Assembly (NCBI GenBank): GCA_905221605.1 | Contig: CAJNDS010000356.1 | Span: 62,001 to 126,000 of the forward strand | DNA length: 64,000 nucleotides | Direction: 5' to 3' | Source: Symbiodinium natans | Lineage: Eukaryota; Sar; Dinophyceae; Suessiales; Symbiodiniaceae | Part shown: in pieces, positions 1 through 10,436 of the stretch | Layout of the letters: the number at the start of each line of letters is the position of its first letter | How positions within the stretch are numbered: position 1 is the stretch's first letter | Translations under genes and position numbers: made by a program | The notes under the pieces: generated by a model | The model's input: only the letters and a program-made list of their open reading frames with translations | The model's database searches: none | Told to the model about the DNA's origin: nothing

Positions 1-660
1 AATCCCTGTTGCGGATTGTTAGCATAACTTACATGGTCCTCGAGTTTTTTTCCGCCCAGGTCACGATCGCAGCTGGACCGCTGACTGCACGAACCCTGGA
101 CTGGAGAGTTTCTATTGCCTCATGTAGAGGTGCTACCAGTGTTCTTCTTGTTTTTTAGAAGCATTGTAGTGCTACATACTACATTATCACCATACATCTT
201 CTACTATATGAGCGAACTATTAGAGAACTACAACGTTTTCTGAGTTATGTGCTCAGATTGACACGTCATGATATACTGTGATTTTGTACTGTTGTATTGT
301 CCTTTGGTATACTGTATTATTGTGTTATTCTATTGATAGTTTCTTCCGTCGTTGCATGATTACATTATTGTACCAATGTATTGTTACATCTTCGTCCTGC
401 CCGAGCATTGGCCATACAAGCTTCGGCATCGTTGTGCTTCTATGTAATGATACACACACATATTATATATGTATACATATATAGTATATAGAGAGAGAGA
501 GAGAGGGAGAGAAAAGAAAAAAAGAACCTGAACCTCCTAGCCCAGGCATCGAGGAGGCACAAGGTTGTCTCAGCGGCCTTGCCTGGGACGGTTTGGAGCT
601 CCTGGCTTCGCCCCTGCTGCCGAACTTCTGGCGGCCCACGTGCCTGTGTTGTACTTGGCC
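1..660. other. No gene seen; AT-rich DNA with microsatellites
   Basis: The stretch is AT-rich with short tandem motifs: a TATA/CACA run near 450-490 and a GA-rich run near 490-520. Open frames here are short and low in complexity. I see no protein motif, RNA gene or inverted-repeat element. Confidence 0.6.
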
Positions 661-686
661 AACTTTTGCCACCTCACTCTGTGAGG

Positions 687-763
687 TAGGGTAGGGGTTA
701 AGGGTTTAAGGGTTTAAGGGTTTAAGGGTTTAAGGGTTTAAGGGTTTAAGGGTTTAAGGGTTT
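687..763 (+). repeat. Telomere-like tract, GGGTTTAA octamer variant
   Basis: About nine tandem copies of an 8-bp unit, GGGTTTAA, differing from the TTTAGGG heptamer by one extra A. The uniform unit suggests local amplification of a variant rather than a decayed heptamer array. Confidence 0.9.
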
Positions 764-1380
764 AGGATTAGTCCTCCACGCGTCCAAACTCTTTCAAGTA
801 CCGAAAAGAACCAAGGACCGACAACGACTACGGAGCGGGGCTGGCCATAAGAGGGCGCATGGTAGACTCGCTTTGTTGTGGCTGGTGATGAGTAACATCC
901 TGCATTATTGAGGCTTTTCAGTTTCAGTGCTTCTGCTTCAGGCTTATCGATTGGCGGTGGTGTAGTTTGCTCAGGGTCGCTTGTGTTGTTTATAGTTACC
1001 TTGCTTCTTTCTTGTTATCCAGAAATAAAGCGCGGGCTATCCAGAGACGAGGTTCATCCAATCAAGCTCAAAATGGCAGGGCTCAATGTTGCACGTTGTT
1101 CTCCCCCAGACAAATCGGAAGGCCCCAGGTTCTTGGATTTTGCCCCAAAATAAAAGTGAGCCAGGAGCCAACCTGCAGAATGACATGGCCTGCTGGAGAT
1201 TGGCAGGGAAGAGGGCCACCGCGACGCCTGCATGACTTTAGGGTTTTTGAGGGTTTTTTTGGTTAAAAACACCAAAAAACCTACATTGACTTCAAGGCTT
1301 GAATTTTTTGGCAACCCTACGACTTCGGGAGCGAAGCTCCTGAAGGGTTTTAAACCCTGAACCCTGAGAGCGCGTGCCAA
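764..1380. other. Between repeats; no gene supported
   Basis: Unique-looking DNA between two telomere-type tracts. Overlapping short frames exist on both strands but none has a recognisable domain or matches an exon of the genes found elsewhere. Short exons of an unknown gene cannot be excluded. Confidence 0.4.
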
Positions 1381-1515
1381 ACCCTAAACCCTAAACCCCT
1401 AAACCCCTAAACCCATAAACCCATAAACCCATAAACCCATAAACCCTAAACCCTAAGCCCTAAACCCTAAACCCTAAAAAAAAAACCTAAGCCCTAAGCC
1501 CTACACCCTAAGCCC
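1380..1515 (-). repeat. CCCTAAA telomere-like tract
   Basis: Tandem CCCTAAA with degenerate units (CCCATAAA, CCCTAAG). Facing it at 1628-1713 is a GGGTTTA tract, so about 110 bp of unique DNA lies between tracts of opposite strand sense. Confidence 0.9.
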
Positions 1516-1627
1516 TAAACTTTACCGAGTTGAAGTTCTCGCGTCCCAAGGATCGGCGGTGTCCAAATCGCCCCAGGTCCCGGCAGCGTGAGAGCGAGCG
1601 CCGAGCTGCTGGTTGGAGCAGGCCTTC

Positions 1628-1713
1628 GGGGTTTAGGGTTTAGGGTTTAGGGCTTAGGGTTTAGGTTTTAGGGTTTAGGGTTTAGGGTTTAGGTTTTAGG
1701 GTTTAGGGTTTAG
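1628..1713 (+). repeat. TTTAGGG telomere-like tract
   Basis: Tandem GGGTTTA with some GGGTTTTA units. It is the inverted partner of the CCCTAAA tract at 1380-1515. Confidence 0.9.
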
Positions 1714-2194
1714 GGGCCCAATCCTACTGGTTTTGAGGAGGGAATTAAGGGAAGGGGGGCATGTAGGGGGGAAAAATTTGCCTAAGTCCCTACTAAGAAC
1801 CACGCAATCCTCTACTAAGAGCCGGATCAGCAGGGCTTCAAAAATCAAAATGTATGCAAGAGTCAAAGGCAGCCAAGTTTCCTGCCTTTGAAAGACTCGG
1901 CCATGTACGAAATGGGTGTAATTGAGGGCTTGTGCCGGACTTTGTACTGGGTAGTACTCTACAACAACATCCCTGCAGGGGCCAAGCTGCTTTTGGAGTT
2001 CCAGATCTCTTCTGTGAAAGTGGCCGTGGAGGCAAAGTGGAGGCCGTCGAGGAAGGATGGGCCACAGCTCGCCACGGCGGGCAGCGTCGGATGCTTTGCT
2101 TGAGGAGTCAAGTGTAAGTAGTTTGTTCAAGACATGGAAATCTAAAGCAGCCCCCAAAGTAGGGATTCTCATGATATCCGGGTTGCTCGGCTTA

Positions 2195-2336
2195 CTGGCT
2201 CGATTCTTCAAGACCGAGGCTATCTCAAGGGCCACACGCAGCGCCACATCGATGTGGAAGGCAAGACCGTGCGGGCACGCTGGAATGACATGGGGGAGTG
2301 GCAGTCGCTGACGCTGAACGTTGTGGCTTGGCAACT
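2195..2336 (+). CDS. Exon-like island, unassigned protein
   Basis: On the plus strand a frame reads DRGYLKGHTQRHIDVEGK followed by TVRARWNDMGEWQSL. The pattern (YLKxHTxxHxDVxG, then RWNDxGxWQ) is loosely like the repeated lobes of beta-trefoil proteins such as fascin or actin-crosslinking domains, but that is impression only. The frame hits a stop shortly after, and neighbouring islands at 2430-2510 and 2555-2640 may be further exons. No start codon or full domain can be shown. Confidence 0.3.
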
Positions 2337-3300
2337 TTCATAGGGGCCTCTTTTGCGATGAGCCAGCAAGTAGTAATGATGCAGTCCCCAACGAGTCCCC
2401 GAATGCGCAGCTGGCGGATTCTGAGGCGGGCAAGGAAGCTGGTAAACCCCTGGAAGACGGCGACAAGCTTGCACTGCAGGCAGGGAGGGTCTGAGGCATG
2501 GGCACAACACGCATCGAAGGACTCCAAATTCAACGGCACAGATCTCAAGTTGCTGTCGGTAGCTCCTGAATCCTCGAACTTTATGACGCTCGACGCACAT
2601 ACGAGGCTGTGACTGGCAAGACGGAGAGCAAGCTTCTGCCTCTTGACTGCGGATGCACGAACAGACGGTTTAGGGCTTAGGGTTTAGGGTTTAAGGTTTA
2701 GGGTTCAGGGTTTAGGGTTCCAGCCATCCTCCCGCGCCACCCAGGCTCCACGGTCTTGTGCCGATACCTACGCCTGGGCAATTGCCCGGAGCTCGGGCTT
2801 TTGGGGTTGTTCTGAACTCGGGTCCCTTTTGGGAAGCGACTCCGTTATGAATAGTAGCTTCGTGTTATATATGTATGTATATATGTATATATATATATAT
2901 ACACTAGATTTAGGGGAGCCTAACTCACAGCGACCCCCCTGTGCGGCAGCCAAGAAAGCCGTCCCTTTCAACAGACTTTCCGCGAGCATCTTCTCGCAAA
3001 TGTCCATGGGTGCAAGGCCTGCGGGTTATCCTGGCAAAGCATCTGCGGTTGAGGCCAGCGGAAGTCCGCAGGACAGGTGTCACCGGAGTGGTCGGAGTCG
3101 AAGTGAAGTAGTGCCTGGTGGCAAAAATCAATCTTGCGGCAACTCTGATAAGCCCTAAACTCCCTAAACCCTAAACCTCTTTGAAAGGAGCCGGTGTGGA
3201 CCTTGCGAAGGGCAGACGGACCGGGCACCGTGCTGTCCGGGGACAAGGCAACTCTTTCAGTGTTCTCACTTTGATCCACGTGGTGTTCGCTCCTCATGAT
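2337..3300. other. Repeats and a TA microsatellite; no firm gene
   Basis: Contains a telomere-like tract at about 2667-2722, a TATG/TA microsatellite at about 2868-2903, and coding-like islands near 3180-3290 that I cannot assign to a protein. Confidence 0.4.
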
Positions 3301-3398
3301 TGAGGCTTAGGGTTTATAGGGTTTGGGGTATAGGGTTTAGGGTTTAGGATTTAGGGTTTAGGGTTTCGGGTTTAGGGTATAGGGTTTAGGGTTTAGCC
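3300..3398 (+). repeat. TTTAGGG telomere-like tract
   Basis: Degenerate tandem TTTAGGG with units such as TATAGGG and TTTCGGG. Confidence 0.85.
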
Positions 3399-3945
3399 TA
3401 CGGTGGCTACGGCACAGACGCCAGGTGACCCTCGAGGCTGCTGGGAAGTTCCTGGCAGTCGTGGGGGATGCCGTAGCTGCGGTCGATGCAGAGTCGCCTT
3501 CGACAGCTCTGATTCTGGAGATCAAGGACCCTCAGAGTACCCAGAAAGACTGCAAGAGAAAAGAGGGAGGGCGAGGGAAAGAGAGAAGGAGAGAGGGACC
3601 CCCGCACCCCAAAGAAAGAAAGAAAGAAGAGGGAGAGAGAGGCATCTGCATTCTCGCGCTCTGTGAAATGTTCAGAGTGTTGCTGATCGGTGTGGGGGGG
3701 GGGGGTACACTACTGTCACTGGGCAAAAGGTCTTTACTGGACTTCGGGGCGCGTAGCTGGCCATACCTCAGATTCCTGAAACATACGACATACGACGCAG
3801 TAGATAGGAATCTACCTTCGAAGGTCGCGGCTGGGGTAGGGGTTATACAGACTTATGCTGAGCATGAGTGCGGTCATGGATTTCGATCCGCCAAACAGGG
3901 GCTGGGCAAGCCAAAGTAACAAGGCCTTGCCGCAACCAGCTCTCA
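3399..3945. other. No gene supported; GA-rich run inside
   Basis: Holds a GA-rich purine run at about 3550-3645 and a run of G near 3697-3706. Frames across it are long only because of the low-complexity sequence. Confidence 0.4.
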
Positions 3946-3949
3946 GATG

Positions 3950-4031
3950 GGGTTTCCAAAATTGGGGGTACCTTGTTGGGGTCATCATTTTTAGGGAATC
4001 CTACTATTTGGGGTCTATTTTACGAATCCCC
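3950..4031. mobile_element. MITE-like element, family D, copy 1
   Basis: An 82-bp unit starts GGGTTTCCAAAATTGGGGGT and ends TTTTACGAATCCCC, giving imperfect terminal inverted repeats. It is flanked by the 5-bp direct repeat AGATG (3945-3949 and 4032-4036), as expected of a target-site duplication. Related copies lie at 4225-4325 and about 60615-60725, sharing the inner GGGGTACCTTGTTGG and CCTACTATTTGGGG blocks. Confidence 0.7.
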
Positions 4032-4224
4032 AGATGCCCAGAGCTTGCAGGCATATGGGTGCATGACTTGCGCGGGGGCAGGGGGTCAACCCCGGACCCG
4101 CTGAAGAGGTAAGAAGAGAGCCGAAATAGAAGAGGAAGGGGTGCAGGAACTGCGCGGAGTCGGGCACAAGACCTCAAAAAGAAAGAACGAAGGCTCTTGG
4201 AGAGAGAGCAGCGCAGCCACATGG

Positions 4225-4325
4225 GGGGTTTACGATAAGAAGGGACCCCTAATATAGACCCCCCAAATAGTAGGATCCCCTTATACTAAGGACCCCAATA
4301 AGCTACCCTCTAATTTCGTAAACCC
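4225..4325. mobile_element. MITE-like element, family D, copy 2 (inverted)
   Basis: Begins GGGTTTACGATAAGAAGGGA and ends TTTCGTAAACCC, an inverted repeat of about 10-12 bp. Its interior is the reverse complement of copy 1. The ends (GGGTTTA / TAAACCC) resemble the telomere-type unit, and a CCCTAAA-like tract begins immediately after it. Confidence 0.65.
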
Positions 4326-4629
4326 TAAAACCGTAAACACTTACCCTAAACCCTATATAAACCCGAGGAGCAGCCAGCTCCCATGCGGATCGGCTTCACC
4401 GGATCACTAGTGGATGGCTTTAAGGATGCTTGCATGGCCAATAGTTGAACTTTAAACCTTTTTGGGCTTCCTTATTTTGGTAGGAATAGTAAGTTTTATG
4501 AACTTTAAGCTTTTTGGGCTTCCTTGTTTGGTAGGAATCGGAGAAGTTTTACCTTTTTTATCCCCCTTGGGTACTGGAGAAGTAACCCTAAACCCTAAAC
4601 CCTAAACCCTAAACCCTTTGAGAAGTAAG
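4326..4629. other. Intron-like DNA upstream of the beta-galactosidase exons
   Basis: Contains two similar AT-rich stretches sharing CTTTTTGGGCTTCCTT (about 4455 and 4510) and a pure CCCTAAA tract at 4585-4617 ending 12 bp before the first recognised exon. Earlier exons of the gene should lie upstream but I could not identify them. Confidence 0.5.
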
Positions 4630-6079
4630 GATGTGGAGTGGTTTGGCCGAGGCCCCCACGAGTCCTATCTGGATCGCCACGCCTCCGCGCGCGTGGGCCT
4701 GTTCCAGGGCACCATCGCCGAGCAGACGGTGACTTGGAGTTTCTCCCAAAAGCAGGAAGAGAAGAGCAGAAGCCCATTATACATACATATATATATATGT
4801 ATACATGTATTTATTTATTTATTTCTTATTTCTTTATTTATTCATGTTTTATAATATTCTAAAGCAGTAGAAGCCTGCCTCAGCCCCAAAAACACCCTTT
4901 GCCAGCAAGGCGACTTGGCAACAAAACGACCGTTACCAAGGTGAGGTACGTTCGCCCCCAGGAGAACGGCAACAAGTTCGAGACTCGATGGATGGCGCTG
5001 AGGCGGCCATCGGCCGACCCCTGCTCCATGCTGCTCATCTCTGCGAAGGCCCCCCTTGCCACCACAAAGTGCTGTGAGCTGCCAGCCGAAGGCTGTGGGT
5101 CGGAGTCCTCTCTCGTAGGTTGAAGTCGGCAAGGTTCTACCTACTAGTAGCTTGTGGCAGCATGAATGGCATGATTCGTCGGCATCGCCTGCTTGGCAGC
5201 TTTTCCCCAGGACCCAAGTCCGACGCTGGAAATGCAGTGCCACCACTTTGCCTTGGAAGATTTCGACGGAGGCGAGGTGAAAGCGCAGCAGGCCTTTCTG
5301 CACGCTGGCGAGCTTGTACAGCGGACGACCACTGCCACTTGCCCGATATGGGGGCTTTGCAAAAGTTAGGGGCTACCTGTGTTTTCGGTGACCATATTAT
5401 ACAGGGGGTACCCCGCCCCCAGGAAATGCCTGATTCCTAAACCCTAAAAACCCCCAAAACCCTAAAAACCCAAAAAAAAACCTCAAAACCCTAAAAGCCC
5501 GCCTTACTAAAACCCCTAACATCCCTAAAAACCCTAAACCCTACGCAACAGCAACCCCCCCTAAGGCTTTCTGCGTCGATGCGATCCAGATGGGAGTTGG
5601 TGGAATCGACTCGTGGGGCCGGAAACCCCTCGATGAGCACATGATCAAGCCAGACCAGGAGCTGAGGGCTGTTAAATTTTAGGGTTTGGTTTGGGGTTTT
5701 GGGGATTTTTTGTAAGGGTTTAGTAGTTTTTTTTTTTTTTTGGGGGGGGGGGGGGGGGTAGGTTGTTTTTGTGCAAGGGTTAGTAGGGCTGTTTTAGGGT
5801 TCGGGGTTTATTAAGGTTTTTTTTTGGGGGGGGGGGGGGGGGGGGGTTGTTAGGGGGTTTTGGGAGTTGATTAAGGGTTTATTCAGGGTTTTGAATCAGG
5901 TTTAGGTCTTTAAAGGTCTTCAGGTTTAGGGTTTATCGGGTTTAGAAGGGGCCGCCTTTCGAGCCTTCATAGCCTCTGAGGGGCCCCTTCAGCCCCTGAA
6001 GGAGTGCGATTGGTCCTTCCAGCTGATTCCATGCACCATGGAGCAGTTCCGACCCCTAAGGCGGTACCCTTGGATTTAG
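4630..6079 (+). CDS. Glycoside hydrolase family 2 beta-galactosidase, C-terminal exons
   Basis: Hydrolyses terminal beta-galactosides. Five exons on one strand rebuild the C-terminal small-chain domain of LacZ-type enzymes: 4630-4728 ([13 protein letters not shown], compare the family's W-G-x-GPHExYxDR), 4941-5048 ([17 protein letters not shown]), 5211-5333 ([14 protein letters not shown]), 5566-about 5669 ([12 protein letters not shown]) and 6002-6079 (CDWSFQLIP, stop TAG). Exon order and phase agree at the first three junctions. Introns begin GT, GC and GC and end AG then G. They carry CCCTAAA-like repeats and long poly-G/T runs (5690-5900). The catalytic N-terminal two thirds of the protein is not visible, so the gene is either partial here or its earlier exons are too short to recognise. 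Confidence 0.85.
5690..5935 (+). repeat. Poly-G/T and TTTAGGG-like intron filler
   Basis: Two long G runs (about 5740-5758 and 5826-5846), T runs and degenerate GGGTTTA units fill the last intron of the beta-galactosidase gene. Confidence 0.8.
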
Positions 6080-6280
6080 GCACCCTTCTTGAAGATCCCC
6101 CTAAGAGGAGTATATATTAAGGGAACCTTTAAGGGTACAACCCTAGGATAGCCCTTGAGTGTTGGCTTGATCTCCCCACATGTCGTGCAAGGCGAACGAG
6201 AAAGGTCAGGGGATTCGTAAGCAACCGAGGCAAAGAAGACTTCGATGGCGACTGGCGCCAGAGGCTGCCTCAACTGTAGG

Positions 6281-6385
6281 CTACTATTTGCTTAAGAACC
6301 CCCCCAAATATGAGAAATGTTCTTCCTTATATGGATCATAAACGGAATATTGTTTTTTGGGATGGGGTTCTTAAGCAACTAGTAG
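6281..6385. mobile_element. MITE-like element, family E
   Basis: Terminal inverted repeats of about 22 bp with one mismatch: left end CTACTATTTGCTTAAGAACC, right end GGTTCTTAAGCAACTAGTAG. Only copy seen in the window. The interior is AT-rich and non-coding. It sits 200 bp after the beta-galactosidase stop codon. Confidence 0.65.
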
Positions 6386-7110
6386 TAGTAGATTGGAGGG
6401 CACTCCGATTTCAAGCGCCGCTTCAGCGAAGCTCGTGGGTTAAAAGCAGGGAGCGCCATGCTTTGCTTTAGGATGCTGTGGTGGCCTCGGCCCGAAGCCC
6501 CCCAAGGAGCTGAGCGGTTCCCCTTCAAAGTGCGCCTTCCTCTCTCTCACGCTCCCTCTCTCCCTCCCTCCCTCCCTAGCGCATGCGCAGAGACGAAAGT
6601 TGAGTTAAGAAAATGTTTCCCAACTGTGGCATGAGCCGAAGCTCTCGTCAGAAAGACAATGCCAGCTCACATGCAGCTCAGCCGTGCTGCGCCGTGATCC
6701 TGATGAGTCTACAGCCCATCACGCATCATCGGTGCAAAACGACCCTACAGAATCAGAAGCTTGCAAACCCAACCCCACAGACCAGGGGTGAGACTGCGAC
6801 TTGACTTTGAGACTTCCGTCACTTTTTTGTGTGCAAGAGGCTGTCCCGTCACCTTTTGTGTGCAAGAGGCGGTTCAGCGATTTTGGGTTTTCGCCAGCTC
6901 CTGCCAGAAAAACTGTCGCTCGCCTTCCCAAGTCTGTACCACAAATCTCAGTGCCAATGCAGTAGTTGGAACACCCTCCCCTCTCCACCTCCCCACCAAC
7001 ACACCCCACCCACAAAAGGTCATAATCACGTACCGTGTGCATACATCGACATATGTCTGAATTTCTATGTGTATTCCATTAAGTAAGATATTTTCTTTTG
7101 CCCCACATCT
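6386..7110. other. No gene supported
   Basis: A CT-rich run (about 6536-6578) and a short direct duplication near 6820-6870 (TTTTGTGTGCAAGAGGC occurs twice). No convincing exon. Confidence 0.4.
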
Positions 7111-7111
7111 C

Positions 7112-8096
7112 CTGGGAGCACCAAGGGGAGGCCGCTGCCACCCGCAACAATGCCCGCCACCGCTTCGAGGCTGGCAGCGTTGCACGCACAGCAGCTTCGG
7201 AGATTGCAGGATTAGGGTTTAAGTTTGGGATGATGTTCCCCCCTATACTCACCGTTCCTAATGGGCATTATACTCGGGGTACTATAATCCCGATTAAGGA
7301 CTATGAAGGCTTGGAGGAGGATTCAAACTAGATTGGGTCCAGTCTGTGTTCAGGTTGACTCCATTTGGGCAGAAATCGCCCGCTCGGAGCGCGAGGAGAG
7401 CAGGCCAGATTCGACAAAGCAGGCTCAGCAAACACGTGCAGCGAGTGCAATCTCGGATGAACCAATGAGGCTGCAGCAGGAAGAGAAGGCTGAGCAGAGT
7501 GCGGAGAAGAAGCTTCGCCAGGCGCTGGTACGTTTGGAAGTGTCCCGGCTTTTGAGGCGCCCTGTTTCTTATAGCTTACTTGTGCTCCCGCTACGGTGAC
7601 GCAGGAGGTCAGGGTGGAGAGGAGCAAGGTCGAAGCTTGCAGCCACCGCGTGGCCAACGAACGGCCAGGGGCCGAACCAAAGCTTTCCACCCATCACAAG
7701 CGCTGCCCTTTTGGGCCCTCAGTCCTTGGATTCCTTACTTGGAGGTTCATGGCACTATTAACCCAATATAGTTGTACTTATAACTATCTTAGGGCACTTA
7801 GGGGGCTTATAAGTGGGTTATAAGTAGAAGTACAGATATAAATGGTTAATAAGTACCATGAACCTCCAAGTAGGGGCACCAGCAATAACCAGCAGATGGC
7901 TTCTGACCCCTTCTGCTCTGCTCAGAAGCAACTCAGGCTGCAGGAGGCTGAGGAAGAAGTTGACTTGGTATGCCAGCAGCCCAGGACCTCCATAGCTTCC
8001 GTGCAGACATCGTGATGGCTGCTGCAATAAGGCATGCAGATCGATGAGCTGAAGTCCGATGCCACTGCACGGCAGGAAACGGTGCAGACTTCGAAG
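7112..8096 (+). CDS. Coiled-coil protein, internal exons
   Basis: Five exon-like segments with charged, heptad-like sequence: about 7112-7203 (HQGEAAATRNNARHRFEAG), 7352-7527 (ends RLQQEEKAEQSAEKKLRQAL), 7605-about 7683 (EVRVERSKVEACSHRVANER), 7926-7967 (KQLRLQEAEEEVDL) and 8040-about 8096 (IDELKSDATARQETVQTSK). The 7528-7604 intron has canonical GTACGT...GACGCAG ends and keeps frame; the fourth segment also has CAG before it and GTATG after it. The introns hold a decayed family A element and an intact family C element. Composition (Glu, Lys, Gln, Ala, Arg) supports a coiled coil, but the family cannot be named. Start and stop are not identified. Confidence 0.55.
7218..7310. mobile_element. 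Decayed MITE-like element, family A
   Basis: Shares GTTCCCCCCTATACTCACCG and the inner TACTCGGGGTACTATAATCC with the better copies at 31722-31823 and 39331-39433, but the right terminal repeat is lost. Confidence 0.5.
7738..7870. mobile_element. MITE-like element, family C, copy 1
   Basis: Perfect terminal inverted repeats CTTGGAGGTTCATGG and CCATGAACCTCCAAG around an AT-rich interior that is itself partly self-complementary (TTATAAC... and GTTATAAG...). A second copy lies in a glutamine synthetase intron at 54832-55005. This copy is in an intron of the coiled-coil gene. Confidence 0.75.
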
Positions 8097-8099
8097 GGC

Positions 8100-9335
8100 T
8101 ACCTAGTTGACGAATCCTAAGGCACCCAAGTACAAAAAGAGACCGAGCATCAAACAACATCACGATGCATCTGCACTGGCCCAGTGATTGAAAATGAGGA
8201 GCGATCAGGGCGGCAAAGGCAACCACCACTATGAAGAAGCAGAAAAGTCAAAGAATGCATGTGGTATAGTAGCTTGCAGAACTTCTGCGCGCGATGCCCC
8301 CATCAGAGGCCCTGTCAGAAACAAGACTCAGGACACCAGATCTCGTATTATGTTACAATGCGTCCTCTTTAGTAAGGAGGCAATGAGTCCTCTCAGGGTC
8401 CCTTAGTTGTCTGGGGCGGCCGTTAACATCGTAGAATAGCGAGCGCACTACATATGATTTTCATTGCCATGCCCCCTTTCAACGGCTTGCGGGTGGGGCA
8501 TTCCAAGAGAGCTGTTTTCTAGTTTTTTTTTGGTGGGGGTGCGGTGTCATTGGCGAAGGCGAAATTGTTCTGCAGGAGAAGCACGCATTTGCTCATAGCA
8601 CAAGCATCTGAGATGCAGATCCAAGCTGGCTAATCCTGGGCGAAGCGCCAGATATGTCTTTTTTGGGCAGGCGAGGATGAGCCAAGAGCACGCGAGCCAG
8701 GCCCAGCGTCCTTGGCATGTGCGTTTGCCACTCTGGACAGTATAGTATATATCTTAAGAAAAGTGAGAGCAAGGATACATCAGCATTGACAGTAAAGTAT
8801 GTAATAATAGCAGCAAACATAATAGCCATAATCGTCATAGGATAAATATTCACTTCAAAACCGTAAGAATAGCAACGCCAGCAAGAACAGCAATGACGGC
8901 AATGATTAGCAATGGGAGGTGTCGGCCCTGGAGCTCGCCTGCCAGGCGCGTGCCTTTTCAGGGGTTTAGGGTGTATAGGGTTGCGGTCCACGGTGCCACG
9001 CGGGAAACTTAATGTAATGTAGGGAATTTCTGTAATCATATACCTAGGAGATGGAGGCAGAGATCGCAATGGCCCGGGCGCCAGTTGCGTTTGCGCTCTG
9101 TTGTGCTCCCGACTATTGCATGCTGGGAAGCCCTTGGATGGTGGAACTATGAGTTCCCTTCTGTCGTGCGGGGCATGTTGTAAGGCCAAGGAAGAAACTG
9201 CAGCCGTCATGCGAGAGGCCGGTGCAGACACCTTTTGAGGATCCTCAAGCATCCTCAAGCGCTGCTTGAGGATTGATGGGTTGTATGGATCCTATGCCAA
9301 TGTGGGGATGTGCAATGGTTCGGGATCCGCTGATA
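8100..9335. other. No gene firmly supported
   Basis: Contains a poly-T/G run (8524-8541), an AT-rich patch with AATAGCAGCAA/AATAGCCATAA-like motifs (8740-8900), and the duplication GGATCCTCAAGC (9239 and 9250). A short frame near 9150-9226 (SCGACCKAKEETAAVMREAG) looks coding but cannot be assigned. Confidence 0.35.
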
Positions 9336-9336
9336 C

Positions 9337-9768
9337 TCAAAGTTCAGGTGTGGTCAAGAACAGCAGTTCTCTCATGACTAGTGTGCGCCCGCTCCCGCAT
9401 CGAATCCTCATTGAATCACATGCAGCAGGGCTTCGGTACTTTCCATTGTTCTGCAAGCTGCCGCCGACAACTGCAGCCACGTTGTGGTTCAGACCCATTT
9501 CTACCAGTTGTTTGCCCTCGCTGAGTCTTGGGCTTACAAAAACTTTTGGAGCCAGCCCTAAGGCACGGCGAACGTCAAGCAGTGCTCGCGGGGACCAAGG
9601 TGCGTTGAGCACTCGTTCATCCATGGTCAACATGCTTTCCCTCACGATGCTTCTGGGATTCTTCAGTGCCTTGGCCATGTTGGACAGCGATGGCAAGTCC
9701 CAAACAAAAGCAAGAATTACCCTAAACCCTACCCCCCTGTGCTGTGGCTGGTCGGGTGGCAAAAACAA
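9337..9768 (-). CDS. Unassigned minus-strand ORF
   Basis: A 143-codon frame with protein-like composition and no low-complexity bias, for example NAPWSPRALLDVRRALGLAP and VSPRLSEGKQLVEMGLNHNV. No family recognised. It opposes the direction of the surrounding genes, so it may be a relic of a mobile element or chance. The overlapping plus-strand frame is less protein-like in my reading. Confidence 0.3.
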   Translation of the reverse strand: MFLPPDQPQHRGVGFRVILAFVWDLPSLSNMAKALKNPRSIVRESMLTMDERVLNAPWSPRALLDVRRALGLAPKVFVSPRLSEGKQLVEMGLNHNVAAVVGGSLQNNGKYRSPAACDSMRIRCGSGRTLVMRELLFLTTPEL

Positions 9769-9856
9769 CCCTAAACCCTAAACCCTAAACCCTAAGCCCC
9801 AAGCCCTAAGCCCTAAGCCCTAAGCCCTAAACCCTAAACCCTAAACCCTAAGCCCT
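9768..9856 (-). repeat. CCCTAAA telomere-like tract
   Basis: CCCTAAA with CCCTAAG variants. It starts directly after one copy of the recurrent motif CGGGTGGCAAAAA (about 9753). Confidence 0.9.
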
Positions 9857-10284
9857 TCCTTGTGCGCTCAGGCGCAGTCCTGGCCGACAGCACCCAAGAT
9901 CCCAGGATGATGCGCTACGAAGCACGAGTCGATGCGGATGGTGAAGCCCAAGACTTCGCTCCCTGACACTCGCATGGTTGACCCAGACTTTAGGGTTTAG
10001 AGTTTAGGGTCTAGGGTTTAGGGTTTAAAACCAGGGTTTAGCCCCTTGTGAATCATTGGTGAATGTTGAAGAAGTCCCAGTTTCTGCACGCTTTGTGTAG
10101 GAAACCTACGCCACGCGGGCCGAATGGGGGGGTCCCGGCAGGGTGTCACTTGGGTGCTTGCTTGAGCAAGGGTGTTTTCGTGGAGTCTTCTTGTTCCCCC
10201 ACCCAGGTTCCCGTTTCGGACCATTCCGCTCATCATCGGCCCCGAAAGCAAGCTGCTCTTCTAGCAGGCCGGTGGCTGCAAAAG

Positions 10285-10407
10285 CATGTGGATAATTCTC
10301 TAAAGTAGGGTCCTTTTTGTTGGGATCTTTGGGATCCCTTTTTAAAGGGTGCCGCCTTCTAATCGGCATCTAACAAGGGGGCCCTCATTCAGGAAACTAC
10401 CCACGTG
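10285..10407. mobile_element. MITE-like element, family B, copy 1
   Basis: Left end CATGTGGATAATTCTCTAAA, right end GGAAACTACCCACGTG. These match the ends of the better preserved copy at 56693-56807, but the terminal repeats here have decayed. No clear target duplication. Confidence 0.55.
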
Positions 10408-10436
10408 CGTCACGAAGGCTAAGCCTCAACCTAGAA

